Source: Hydractinia symbiolongicarpus (Eukaryota; Cnidaria; Hydrozoa; Anthoathecata; Hydractiniidae). Taken from it: a DNA stretch of 64,000 nt. Location: the NCBI RefSeq assembly GCF_029227915.1, contig NC_079888.1, positions 8,787,001 through 8,851,000 of the forward strand, written 5' to 3'. The notes under the pieces are model-generated. The model saw only the letters and a list, made by a program, of their open reading frames with translations. It searched no databases and was not told where the DNA came from. Positions 1-11,510 of the stretch are shown piece after piece (the first letter of the stretch is position 1; each line of letters opens with the position of its first letter). A program made the position numbers and the translations under genes.

Positions 1-2090
1 CCACTTCAATGGATGTAACTTATGGAGTTGGATTTACTGCTGTATTTGAACAAAACAAAAAGAATTTAGAATATATGTGGTAAATTTGCAAATTCCAATG
101 TATTTTTTGTGGAAATTTTATTTATATTATACATGTAACGAAGTTGAATTTTATAGATTTTGTCGAAATCTAATCAGTTTTCACTCAGCCAAAATGGAGA
201 GGCATTTAGATGTTCCAAAAAATCTTAGTTAATAATATACTTGAAAATGCACAGAAGAGATAAAGAAAAAGTATTTGACATAATTTAATTTAAAGATATT
301 TGCCATACTTTTAGCCAAAAATAGTGTTTTATGCAGCTTAGGTGAAAACATCATTGTCCCTTAGAAGAGTTTCTGAACAAATGATTTTTTTAAATTCTGT
401 CATTTTTACTTTTGCAATGACAAAGAAATTTGCCAGATCACTTTGGCTGTAACTAACTGATTTGCTTGATTTTTCAAACAAATACTTTCCCATAAACTAA
501 TAAATAAATCAATAATAATGATGCACCAAGCTTGTTCACTATGTAAAAATTATTCATTTTAACACAGTCTGTGGTAGGTAAAATGTTACCTGCAAGAATA
601 TGTATACGTGAAAAAATAGAAGCCATTTTTTAATTTTCTTAATATTCTTGTTTTATTCTGTCCTATGTCGTAGAAGTATTCAGGAAATACTATAACATGC
701 AGGATAAGCCTATTATTTAAATATTCTTATGTCAAGGTGAACTGATTCAAACTAATTTGAATTGTAATTCACTCAACAATAGCATCACCATGAAAAGAAG
801 CAGTATTCTAACAAGTTAACTTAAAGAATTTTTTTAAAAAAACAATATTCTATGTTTATGCATGCGTATAGGAGGGTCTTATACTTTTACGTTAGAAATA
901 AACAAAAATTATATAAGAAATAAGTGTCTCTACTACCATTTTCTCTATAGAATGAAGGAAGCACAACGATGTGATTTTTTCCTAAGGGGGGTTCTACCAC
1001 TTCACATGCAACCATAATATTAAAATTTGGTCTTACTTACAGTTATTGAAACTTTTCGTCAGTTTTTGCCAACATCAAATATAAATGACTTTCTTTTACA
1101 CAACTCTAATATTTTTAAAGAATAAAAACAATAAAAATCAGAAAAGTTATACAAATAATTATTAAAAAATTACCTCAAGTTTGTCCATCTGTGCAAACTC
1201 ACAATGTGTGTTTTAAAAACTGCTTGCGTTTAAAATCAAACTCAACGAAAATTATATGAATATGGATATTTATTTATATAATAATTTTTGCAAAGACGAA
1301 AGTTAAAATTTAATCCTTCTATATCCCACGATTTGTAATTAAAAAAAAATCAATTATATAAGAAAATATGAATTTTTATGTATTAAAAAATCTCTTCCTT
1401 TGACAGATTAGAAATGTATATAAAATGTCAAGCTGTTCAGGACATGTTAAATAAATTTCAATCCTTTTCACAGCAGTTTGTCTTACCGTATCCAATGGCT
1501 GTCAAAATGTTTTATCAAACAACAAAACATCTTAGTCGTGAGATCTTAGTAAAAATAAAATACTTCTGTAAGTAAAAAAGTTATCATCAACATGGAAATT
1601 CACTAATCCTTTATATTTTGTCCAATTGAGGTCAAAGTTGTCAAGAATTGACAAATTATTTATAAAAAAAATCAAAAAGAGAGATCATTTTGTAACAGGT
1701 TTTGTACATAGAACATTTTATTGCCTCAAAATTAGAGCTTTAAATCTTTCCTTTACTGATAATACAAAAGATAAAATATGTCAATATATGTCCAGCCTGC
1801 TTAAAATTTCACAACAAAGTCGTTGGGGTAAGATGGATTTCTAGAATCAAATGAAATCACATCTCATTTAGAAACAACTTAAAAATGACCATAATACATA
1901 GGAACTGAGGTAGCTTGGAGAAATTTCCAACCTCTTATTCTCTGCTAAAGTAAAAAACATTAGGTTGTGCTTAAAGGGGACGGTTTAGAAAATTTTTATT
2001 TAAATTTTCTTGTAGAGATAGAGAACAACATTAGTAATAGATGTAATAGATGCATGTCGTTTTAATAAACTCACATCATATGGAAGCTAA
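1..2090. other. AT-rich intergenic DNA, no gene seen
   Basis: I see no reading frame with domain character, no exon bounded by good splice sites and no RNA gene here. Short open frames (for example near 1626-1844) have the lysine, phenylalanine and isoleucine-rich composition of random AT-rich DNA. Confidence 0.5.
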
Positions 2091-2208
2091 ACATGCTGTG
2101 TCATTTAAGCTTTCTACTGCGATATGTATACTATCAATATGCTTATACGCCTCAGGGTCAACATATCCAAGTTTCTGGTCACCTGCTAGCTTTGGTGGTC
2201 TTAATATT

Positions 2209-2293
2209 GTTGATCTACATACTAACTAGAGTATATGTAATAGGAGAAGGCTCCTCGTATTACATATATACTTACAGTTAGTATGTAGACAAC
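2209..2293. ncRNA. Near-perfect 85-nt hairpin, pre-miRNA-like
   Basis: The left arm (2209-2246) and right arm (2251-2293) are complementary over about 37 positions with a few small bulges, closing on a 4-nt loop (aagg). Blocks that pair include CTACATACTAACT and GTATATGTAATA with their complements on the right. The two arms are not simple repeats. Size and slight imperfection suit an animal microRNA precursor, but a short foldback transposon would look the same. Pairing is seen directly; an RNA function is inferred. Confidence 0.4.
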
Positions 2294-3575
2294 TGCACAA
2301 CTATATGACCATTGGAATTTTAAATTGCTCTTATTTATAAGTAAAAATAGATAAATAAAAAACAGGTCTCATCATACTCTTTCATTTCAAACGAAAAAAA
2401 CAACAACAAAATTTTGACCTCTGTTCCCCTTAAAGCACTGAAGCCATGATGTGATATTTTCATGTGCATGCGATGCAATTGAAAAAACAAACTGTTGTTC
2501 CATAGGTATGCATCAAAATGCATGCATCGATATTGAAATATATGTAAAAAAGAAAAATTATGGCTTACGTTAAAATGTCTGTTAGAACTACAAAAAATGT
2601 CTTAATTAGATTTACCAACAAGAACTTTTTGTCAGTTTTGCTGCATAATTGCTTGAATAAAATGAAAAATACACTCAGCACCACGCTATTTTTATTTTTC
2701 TCACAAATGTGATACAACAAAATCACACAAATGGTGCTAAACTAAAAGCTTATCACATGTTAATTGGGGTTATAGAAGGAAAGGTGTGTCTCCATTGACT
2801 CCTAGTATAAGGCTAACATGGTTCAATAGTATTTTGTCATTCTGCATTACTAATTTTACAAATGTGTTGGTGACCTATGACTAATAGTCAACACTATATT
2901 AATTTAACCAAAACAATAGAAAGCTTGTTATTTGAGGCCATAGGTCCATACCACAAACAGGGGGCATAAATATGGAGTAAAACACAGTAAGCCTCTTGTT
3001 CTTGAACAGTTCAGACATTTGCCCGCCCACCTTCCCCGATTAATTTACTAATAAATTCTGTTTTGTTTTCTTCTATATTCGACACACTAACACAACATTG
3101 GTGATGGCATGACGACAATAACAATCTGGTATATGTTATATCTCGCGTTTCTATCGACACGTAAATACAACGTTGGTGGTGGAATGAGGACAAGAACAAC
3201 CTGACACAATTTCTATGTATTCATTGATGTGGATGGTGACTGGATGCGCGGCGCAGTGTGGCACGGTCTGATGGTTGATGATATATCTTCAAGGTTCAAG
3301 GTTTCCTTGCAGAGGGGCTATGTTTCATTTGGCTGATAGACCCCACCAAGGTTTTAGTCCAGAGGCAGAATCAACCATCTCTGTGCCATTTTCTTTCTTA
3401 TAATTCCACTAATTCTGGTAGGGGTGATGGGCTTTCTGAGTTATTCTGTTTAAGCTTAGACTTTTATGTTTTTTACAATGATAGGGTTAAGTAAGTTTTT
3501 ATGTGGAGCGTGTCAGTTCATGTCAGTCTGTTATAATGAGACAAATGTTTAATTGTCATTAACTGTCATGTATAT

Positions 3576-3960
3576 ACTGTCAAAAGTCGGTTGTCAATAT
3601 GTCAAAAGAAGCCAGTGGCCATATGGTGCGGGAAAAAGAAGCCAGTGGGCCAATCGTTACAATAAAAACCTCACCATAATAGACATGTACTGTCAAGAGT
3701 CCGTTGTCAAAATGTCTACAAGAAGCCAGTGGCCATATGGTGCAGTAAAAAGAAGCCTGTGTGCCAACTGTTACGATAAACACTCACCATAATAGACATG
3801 TAGTGTCAAGAGTCAAGAGTCCGTTGTCTAAGGCATGTAGTGCCAGTTTTCTTGTCTGTTACAATGCCAGTAATTTGTCAATTGTCCTGTTACAATGTCA
3901 GTAATTTGTCAATTGTCTTGTCTGTTACAATGTCAGTATTTTATTTCATTCCTTAATTTC
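3576..3960. repeat. 113-bp tandem repeat followed by a ~31-35 bp repeat
   Basis: Units starting at about 3576, 3689 and 3802 share the phrases CTGTCAARAGTC, AGAAGCCAGTGGCC and TCACCATAATAGACATGTA, giving a period of 113 bp over a little more than two copies. Directly after, TTACAATGYCAGTAATTTGTC recurs at about 3859, 3890 and 3925. Short open frames here on both strands are consequences of the repeat and are not genes. Confidence 0.8.
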
Positions 3961-4176
3961 TAACAAGCCCTAGCACCTCAATCTATACCCCAAATATAAC
4001 TGCAAACTATTTAAGAATACGTTTTCTACCACATGAGAATAGTGTAGGCTGCTATATGTGAATTTCATCCACATGATATTAGGTGGTTTGTGATAAATTA
4101 AGAAGTTTGGGATAAATTTCAATTCGGAAATAGCCATTTAACGGCTACTGAAAACGCTGGATTACACTCTGCAATA

Positions 4177-4510
4177 AACACACAGTGTGCAATCTCTCCA
4201 AATTCCCCCACATGGCTTGGGTTAATTCATGGCTATTGTAACATTTACTCCTCTTGGTGGCGATTTAACATGGACGAGTGAATGTTACCATAGCCCTGGG
4301 ATGTTGCAGGGAGGGACCCTGTGTAGCTCAAAATGAACATTAAATACTCTAGGACTCTCCATCTAAGCCATGGCTTCTCCTGGAAATAATAGACAGGATA
4401 TATCCCTTGATATTTGTGAGGCTAGCTATGCAAAATATGCACATCTATCTATCTATCCCCCATATTGAGTCGTTGTCAGGGGGAATCAAACATAACTACC
4501 GAGCAAGGCC
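4177..4510. repeat. Rearranged SINE fragments in mixed orientation
   Basis: The stretch from about 4180 to 4256 matches the middle of the SINE at 5252-5606 in reverse orientation (phrases ACACAGTGTG, CACATGGCTTGGGTTAA). From about 4262 to 4455 it matches the same SINE in direct orientation through its body and (CTAT)n tail. From 4461 to about 4505 it resembles the reversed tRNA-like head (GGAATCAAAC in place of the B box). The result is a partial inverted dimer, probably from insertion of one copy into another or recombination between copies. Confidence 0.65.
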
Positions 4511-4849
4511 CTTTGATCATCCACTCAAACTATATTTTTACAATTAAAGATTCCCCTTTCTGTTTTGTGAGAGGGTCACACATGCAAATAAGTGGAAATG
4601 ATTTTTAAAAAAGGATTTGCATGTGCGCATGAATATAGTTTGCGCGAGAATCCACCATTAGAAATGAGGTTCTTATGAAAAAATGCAAGTAACATCCTCA
4701 AACTGTTAGGATTGTGATTTTCTGAGAAACTGTAATAATTCGAAGAAGCGTATTCTCAAAATGAAAAAATGAAAAAATTAATTTTTCAGGATTTACTTAT
4801 CCTACATGCAGAGACATTCCCACGAAGTTTCATCAAAATCTGAGATGGT

Positions 4850-6003
4850 AACTCAATTTTTTGTCAGACTTGCAAGCATTGGATACATAAGAAGTGCAGT
4901 AGTATTAGTGGAAGGTTAAGAGCTGACATTCAGTTTGTATGCAAGCGTTGCAAAGGTGAGATTATAGAGAATGAAGTATTTTCAGCTTTAATGATGTACA
5001 ACAGTGGCTCGTTAGAGATAGTTGAGAACTTCTGTTACTTAGGTGATATGTTAGGCAGTGAAGGGGTGTTGGAAGAAGTGTTACTTGCAGGATAGGTTCT
5101 GCTTGGAAAAAGTTCAGAGAGTTACTTCCTTTGTTGACTAGCAGAGTCCTGTCAATTGAGGTAAAAGGTAGGTTGTATGAGGCCTGTGTGAGAAGTGTTA
5201 TGTTGTACGGTAGTGAGACATGGGCAGTGAAGCAGGAAGATCTTGACCGTTGTGGCGCCGTAGATTAGTGGTTATAGCTCTCGTACTCTGTGCGGGAGAC
5301 CGGGGTTCGATTCCTCTTGACGGCGATTCAACATGGGCGAGTGAATGTTACCATAGCCCCGGGTTAACCCAAGCCATGTGAGGGAAATTGGGAAGATGGC
5401 ACACTGTGTGGGCCGTTGGATGTTGCCGGGAGTTGTCTAGTAGAGCGCGGGCTCTAATTGGGTCTGTGTAGCTCAAAATGAGCATTAAATACTCTAGGAC
5501 TCTCCATCTACGCCATGGCCCCGCCTGGAAATAATAGACAGGGTATATCCCTCGATATTTGTGAGGCTAGCCATGTAAAATATGCACATCTATCTATCTA
5601 TCTATCACCGTTTAGAAAGGAATGATATGAGAATGGTTAGGTGGATGTGTAACGCCAGTCTGAGAGACACAAAGAGTTCAGATGAGCTAAGAAGCAGGCT
5701 AAGTCTCCGTAGAATTAAAGATGTTATCCAGATAAGAAGATTGAATTGGCTGGGGCACTTGGAAAGAATTGAGGAGGATAATTGGGTAAGAAAGTGTAGA
5801 GCCTTGATAGTTCCTGGGGCAAAACCCAGAGGCAGACCGAGAAAGACTTGGCAGGAGGTTATAAGGACAGACTTGATACAGAGGAAGTTGAGTTTAGATC
5901 TAACATAGTCTAGATCAGATTGGAAGAGGGTCATTAATATACCCCGTCCAACCCATGCTAGCATAGAAAACGGACATTAAGCCGAGAATGATGATGATGA
6001 TGA
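4850..6003 (+). mobile_element. LINE 3' fragment with Cys/His knuckle, split by a SINE
   Basis: This is a decayed non-LTR retrotransposon fragment, truncated at its 5' side. Translated pieces include a PHD-like Cys/His knuckle (FCQTCKHW, then FVCKRCKG) at 4863-4965, the phrase CYLGDMLGS near 5035, SETWAVKQEDL near 5215, and after the SINE the LINE C-terminal region with LNWLGHLERIEEDNWVRKC and GRPRKTW at 5740-5860. The last open part runs 5606-5908. It ends near 5970 with an ACGGACATTAAGC-type tail followed by (GAT)n. Several frameshifts make it inactive. Copies of the same family lie near 22190-22860, with isolated tails at 23552 and 25095. Confidence 0.85.
5252..5606 (+). mobile_element. 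tRNA-derived SINE with 6-bp target duplication
   Basis: The element starts GTGGCGCCGTAG and carries RNA polymerase III promoter boxes: an A-box-like TAGATTAGTGG at 5261 and a perfect B box GGTTCGATTCC at 5304-5314, spaced as in a tRNA. A tRNA-unrelated body follows and ends in (CTAT)n at 5589-5606. ACCGTT occurs at 5246-5251 and again at 5607-5612, so this is a target-site duplication inside the LINE coding sequence. Removing the SINE and one ACCGTT restores a continuous LINE frame across the junction. Confidence 0.88.
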
Positions 6004-6239
6004 TGTACATATGGGGAACCTGAGAAATTTAGCTTCACTTGACATTGACATCCATCTCTACTTGACATATCTTATCTCATGGCAGGTTGGGTAAGGGCAA
6101 CGTATGGACACTGCCTCTAACTCTACTTAATTCAAGAAAATCATGTAGTTTAAATGGAATCGTTAGATTCTTTATGGTCTCTACCACAGGTATCTGCGAG
6201 CTAGCTACCTAGCTGCAGACACAAAAAAGTTTGAAACAC

Positions 6240-6290
6240 AAAAACAAAAGTTAAAAAACAAACAAAACAACAACAACAACAAAATGTATA
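6240..6290 (+). repeat. (CAAA)/(CAA) simple repeat
   Basis: A low-complexity run of CAAA and CAA units. Together with the (GAT)n tail at about 5990-6003 it marks the end of the LINE-rich block. Confidence 0.6.
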
Positions 6291-6636
6291 GCTATAGTTA
6301 GCGACACAACTTGCTTTCCACTTTCTTGTACACTTATAAAATTACAAGAAGAGGATTGGAAAGGGAAGGAAGGAAGGTGGGAAGGTCGTGGAAAGGTGAC
6401 GTGAGGTTGTTTACATAGTGACCGAGCGGATCAGAATGCGCGGAAAGCAAACTCAACTGCCCTGGCGGGTGGGAGAAGATACCACCTAAATAGAGGGAAG
6501 GGGCTTAATGTTACACACTACATAATTTTGATATCAATACACAACACTAACTATTTTGTTTTTTTCCCGTTTTTTTATCCTCGTCAACATTTTCCAAGTA
6601 TCGCTCCTCTTCGACATTAATTTAATTGTCGCCGTG

Positions 6637-6795
6637 TAAGAATGGCGCTGTTTATGTCGGTGCAACCCGGGAGAATTTTCACAGTGCAGGGGCACAAAAA
6701 GGCCGTACGCAGCGCACAGACAAACAAAAATAAGATTGCTGATCATATATGGAAAAATCATGATGTTCTAGACTGTGACAACAAAAAGATACGGG
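6637..6795 (+). mobile_element. GIY-YIG endonuclease relic, Penelope-like element type
   Basis: In one frame the DNA reads AVYVGATREN (resembling the YIG half of a GIY-YIG active site with its following Arg). After a shift of frame it reads HKKAVRSAQTNKNKIADHIW followed by KNHDVLDCDNKKI, which fits the conserved stretch downstream of that site in retroelement GIY-YIG domains. There is no intact ORF, and nothing upstream resembles a reverse transcriptase. I read it as a fragment of an old retroelement; an unrelated GIY-YIG gene fragment is the alternative. Confidence 0.5.
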
Positions 6796-7407
6796 AATCC
6801 AGTGTTGGACAGAAGAAAAAAAGCGAAATAAACTATAAATAGTATACAGATATATTCATATTATTAGTATTTTCTATCAACTTCAAGAAAAACGGTTCCC
6901 CCAATTTAAAAAGCGACAGAAAAGCGCAGAATAGTTTGAGACAAACGTAACGGAAAGCGAACTCTTTTACAAAAAAAAGAAAAATGTAATCATTCAGGTT
7001 CGTAAAAAAATTTAACTACTTTAATTTCTCTAATCTGATTGGTTGATTTTGACCTTCTAATTATCTACAAATAATAAATAACCAAAAATGATTTCCAACG
7101 AGATTTTTAAAGGCTATAAATGAAAAGTTAATCTTGCCACAATCTTGTTTGTTTATATGGAAGCGCTAGAGACACCGTAATTTTAACTAAGCCTGCTCTA
7201 ACAGTTATTGGTAATCTCAATCGTACTAATACTGATACTCCTAATAAAACGCATAAAAAACACAGAAAACGTCGTTGATAAGCAGAGAGTTCTGGCAGCG
7301 AGTTCAAAAATCAAAAATAAACATTGCACCGTATCAAAAATATTGACTGTGGTCAAACGCAGTATCCATGATTACATATTATACACTCCATTGATTTTAG
7401 AACCATA

Positions 7408-7498
7408 AACTCGTCCCCAGGAGTTCTTTACTTATTCCCATCGAAGTCAAGTAAGCAGTAGCGGCTTTGGCATTAAACAACAAACCCTGGCGACGAAG
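7408..7498. mobile_element. Small foldback element, CGTCCCCAGG ends
   Basis: The left end ACTCGTCCCCAGG and right end CCCTGGCGACGAAGG form imperfect terminal inverted repeats about 90 bp apart. The motif recurs in the elements at 7952 and 29591, which suggests one MITE family. Confidence 0.45.
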
Positions 7499-7951
7499 GC
7501 AATTCGTTGGTACTTTGAATACTTTAGCTATCCTTCGTTGCCGATGCCTGAGTGCGAACCCATGTTTTCTCGGCATTTATGTTACCTGAGATTTTGTTGC
7601 CTGAGATTTAAAACTAGTTAATAATTGATTCTGCATTTCGTGTGTAAAATATATCAAACCAGAGGAAGAAAATATGCCCGTTCGCATTGTCTTTATACAT
7701 CTAGGCGAATATGTGTAGAGACTATACCTACTGTTGTCTAAGAATCTTTAGATGTAGCTAGGTTCCTTCTAACATGAAGATATGACTTGTGTTACTTTGT
7801 ATATTTCAGGCCTGTTTAAAGGGTTTTAACAGTCGCTTACAAAAAATATAGTTTCTGAAGATTAATTACTTGATAAAATAAATCAACCTTCTTGCTTATT
7901 CCGATAATACGAAATGTCAGTATAACAATTCGGACTAAAGCATTGTTGTCG

Positions 7952-8059
7952 CAACCTCGTTCCCAGGGCATTTTGCCTTGTTGATAAGTTGATAGCGGCG
8001 AAAATTGTTGGCCACCGTAATAACGGCTCAGGGGCCACCAGACCCTAGGGACGAGGTTG
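7952..8059. mobile_element. Small foldback MITE, AACCTCGTYCCYAGGG ends
   Basis: AACCTCGTTCCCAGGG at the left and CCCTAGGGACGAGGTT at the right are inverted copies with one or two mismatches. The element is about 108 bp and has no coding capacity, as expected for a non-autonomous DNA transposon. Confidence 0.7.
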
Positions 8060-8199
8060 TTGTTGTCGGACATCGGCTCTTCCCTCTTAGCCTGTTTTAC
8101 TACTCAAAAAACAATAATGTTTTTCAGGATAAAAAGAAATATTTTGCGAATAAAAGCAAAAATGGTTGTTTCTTTCCTAATCTTACAACATAGGGAAGC

Positions 8200-9830
8200 A
8201 CAATTAATAACAACGCTCTCCGGCAAGGTTGCTTAGTTGTAAAACACCCATCTCTTGCTGTTAGAGATAGCTCCGACGTATGCTAACGCGTGCAACAATT
8301 GTGCGCTGTGTATGATCACATTTAGAGTAGCTTTGGATAATATTAAAATAGACAGAAATGAAAAGGAAGAAAAGAAATAGATAAAAAAGACGTTTAATTT
8401 GTTGTTATAAACACCGAATAATCGTTATGTTCCTTTTGTTCTTTCACGCTTTCGAAAAGGGTTTCCATGGTAACTTGCATAATTGCACTTGTTATGCCAC
8501 CACGTTTGTCGTGTTGAACGTACTGCACTTAATTATACAGAGTCTGAACAAGAGAGAAGATTTACAAGAAAGGATTTAGAGGGGTTTTAATGTTTGTTTG
8601 GTTGTTTGTTTGTTTGTTTACTCGTTTATGAATTGCCAGTTTGTTACTCTTATTTGTTAATGTCTTCTTATCTCACTAAGATGTGAGATCTGAATTGCTT
8701 GTATCTGTTTGCAACAATTATGAGAAGAGGCACAAAGATTCTCGCTATTCAGTGTATGTTTAAAATTGCTCCCGTCAAGTCTAGTACCTACTAGAAAACG
8801 CTATCTTCAACTCGCATTATGTTTCATGGTCAACATTAACGCCTGACGCTGACGCAAAAAATAAAATCCTCAGAACTGGTTTTAAAATCAAAGTTAAAGA
8901 AAATAGTGACCATAAGCACTTCCTCTTTCTAATTTAAAAAACTATAAAACTCAGTAGAACAAAGATAGCAAGAATGGGCACAATTTTACTCTCTTTTTGC
9001 TGGTAGAAAGTTGGTTGAAACCTATGAAGGAAATATGGAATCTTTCACACGTTGTGGGGACTGGTACTTGAAAACGTTATGGATGAATGCTTTTGTGCAA
9101 TTCTTAGTGCCAAAGGCTTCTAGTACGCTTTGTTAGGACCCCTTGATTTAAGTAATTTCCTTGAAGGAAAAACGTTTTACAAAATGGGAATATTTGTGCA
9201 TCTTTCCAGGTGAGTCAATACGAATGTTAGGCGGCTTTTCACAAACAAAATTTTGAGTAAATCTTGGAAAAATTTAGCTAAAACCAAATTCGTTCGACAT
9301 ATCGGCTTGACGTTGGGTGGGTAATATACCAACAACAAAAAGTTGACATCACCTATTAGTTTGGCGAAATTATGACAACATTGAAAACAACTTTTCTGAC
9401 TAGTTAATATTATGACATGACAGATTTTTGACTGTCGAAATTTAAGCTAGGTAACACCACAAGTTTAACCTGATCTTTTCACTAACCGAATTTCCTTTCA
9501 GCAAACTACTGCAGTTACTTGTTTAAGAGACTCGCAATCTGCAAATGGATTCTAAATTTCATCCTACCAAGGTCTTTTGCTAATGTCCAGACCTGCGCAG
9601 TGTGGAACAACACCTCCCAAAACAGAAGTTTGATTCCGATTGGCGTACCAACCTAACTGAAACAGCAAAAAGATGAATTTTGAACTTCCCATGCAGGTAC
9701 CTTTTGTGTTGCTTTTATACAAAAATGAATGTGCATGATCTTTTTTTCTGCTGTTTTCATATTAGAAGTCCGTCCATTTCTTCGATTAAATGCTGTTTTT
9801 TTTATTAAAAAGCGATTTTTTTTCGTAATA
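8200..9830. other. Intergenic DNA upstream of the sulfotransferase
   Basis: I see no gene. There is a short (GTTT)n run near 8595-8625. The segment just before 9831 is a strong pyrimidine tract ending TTTTTTTTCGTAATAG, a good 3' splice acceptor for the 5' UTR of the next gene. Confidence 0.5.
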
Positions 9831-9867
9831 GGTTAAAATTTTATTCTAAAGAAATTATATTAAACCA

Positions 9868-10893
9868 ATGACCAGGAAGAGTTTGCTAGAGATGTTACTC
9901 AAATTTCGTGTCTTGGTTTGTCTATGTTTATTTACTGTTGGTAATATTATTTTACTTGGTCGCTTCCTCTTTCTTAACACAACAGTGCATAGCAACAAAA
10001 AAGATCGTCCGGCTTTGTTGATCATTACATCAGGTAGAAGTGGATCCAGTTTTCTTGGAAACCTTTTAAAAAACAACAGAAAGGTGATATATCATTTCGA
10101 GCCATTAAACCCAATGTTGTGGGTGCATAATTACAACATATCTACAATACAAATAGCGGAATATTTAGATCAGTTTTTTTCTTGCAACGTTAGCTGGAAT
10201 AACGACAAGTATCTCAATCATAAATTAGCATATTCCAATCGCATTTGGAGCACGAGATTTTCATCACGAGAAGATCTGAATGTTAATATTACCGTTTTAA
10301 ACGAAGATTGCAGAAGCGAGGAAAAGCTAGTTGTTGTTAAGGTGTTACAGGATAGATTTCCATTGGGTGCTAAAAAGGTACTTCAATTGCTCAAACATGA
10401 TAATGTTAAGGTAATCCAACTTGTACGCGATCCTAGAGCAACTCTTTTTTCAATGGCTAGATTAGGATGGAAGGTATCTGAAGATGAAAGTGTAAAAAAA
10501 TCAATATGTGATTGTATCTTCGATGAGTACAATGCTCTAAAGATTTTTGACAGCTTTAAAGCGTTACGTTACGAGGATCTGTGTGAGAATTTGATACCGA
10601 AAATGAAAGAAATTTGTAATTTTGTTGGTTTAAATTACACACAAGCGTATAACGAATATTTAATTCGAGTTGGAAATGTTACAACGATTGGGAATACAGA
10701 CTATAGCGTTGAAAGAAACATAAAATTGGCAAGTCAGAAATGGAGAGCACAAATTCCGCTAAACTTTTCATACGATGTTGAAGCAGCTTGTGGAAATGTC
10801 ATGGATAGCTTTGGATACATAAAGCTTGGTAAAAATCGCATGGAAATATTAAATTTAAGTGTTCCAGTGTATAGAAAAGAATGGGAACTGTAA
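9868..10893 (+). CDS. Golgi carbohydrate 6-O-sulfotransferase-like protein
   Basis: A 341-residue type II membrane protein in one exon. A short basic N-terminus precedes one membrane anchor at about residues 13-34. The lumenal catalytic domain has both binding sites for the sulfate donor PAPS: the 5'-phosphosulfate loop TSGRSGSSFLG (54-64) and the 3'-phosphate motif VIQLVRDPRATLFS (182-195). LRYEDLC (233-239) and a C-terminal CGNVMDSFGYI (308-318) also fit the CHST1/2/4/6 (Gal/GlcNAc 6-O-sulfotransferase) family. By family, it transfers sulfate to sugars of glycoproteins or proteoglycans in the Golgi; the exact acceptor cannot be told. The start at 9868 is the first ATG after the acceptor-like site ending at 9831. 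Length is close to the family norm and there are no disruptions. A single coding exon is common in this family. Confidence 0.92.
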   Translation: MTRKSLLEMLLKFRVLVCLCLFTVGNIILLGRFLFLNTTVHSNKKDRPALLIITSGRSGSSFLGNLLKNNRKVIYHFEPLNPMLWVHNYNISTIQIAEYLDQFFSCNVSWNNDKYLNHKLAYSNRIWSTRFSSREDLNVNITVLNEDCRSEEKLVVVKVLQDRFPLGAKKVLQLLKHDNVKVIQLVRDPRATLFSMARLGWKVSEDESVKKSICDCIFDEYNALKIFDSFKALRYEDLCENLIPKMKEICNFVGLNYTQAYNEYLIRVGNVTTIGNTDYSVERNIKLASQKWRAQIPLNFSYDVEAACGNVMDSFGYIKLGKNRMEILNLSVPVYRKEWEL

Positions 10894-11074
10894 CTGAAAG
10901 TAGCAATGCAACCCCAAATAGAAGCATTTTTTTTGAACTCGTGAAATATCTATGGTTTCTCACCGACAATTTTTTGTCATTGAACGCGATACCTGCCTAC
11001 CTATTGTTTTGACGTTGACCAATTTAGGCACTACTGAATAGGAAATTTCAGCCTCTTTCATATAGACCCTTCTT

Positions 11075-11080
11075 AATAAA
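11075..11080 (+). terminator. Polyadenylation signal AATAAA for the sulfotransferase
   Basis: The first AATAAA after the stop codon, about 180 nt downstream, in an otherwise non-coding stretch. Confidence 0.45.
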
Positions 11081-11510
11081 TGATCACGAGTTATGGCTAA
11101 TAGGTGTAATGTCCTTATTTGCCTTGTTGAGATGCCAATAAGCTGCTTTAGAGTCTAAAGGTTAACATTTATTTTCGATTTCTTGATTGGTTGAAATGGC
11201 TGCACTAGTTAGGATGTTTTTCTTGAATCATCCAATTACAAATGACAAGGTTCTGGTCTTAAAAATTATTACGGTTTACATCTTTGTTGTGTCTTGTGTT
11301 GCCATCTCCACCTATAGATACATTGCCTGCAGCTATACTCGCCATATTTACTTTGTCTTTTCACTGCATTTAAGCTGTTGACTTTTGTGACCACGAAATA
11401 GAAAATACATATATTTTCACACACTTTGTTCCAAATTTTCCTAAGGCTAACGACTATTTCTCTATATTAATACGCGTCCTGTGTTTAAAATGGTACCCGA
11501 ATTGATACTT

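Noticed and set aside
5304-5314. Perfect B box that could indicate a tRNA gene
   Set aside because: The cloverleaf is not completed, and the sequence continues into a repeated body with a (CTAT)n tail, so it is a SINE.
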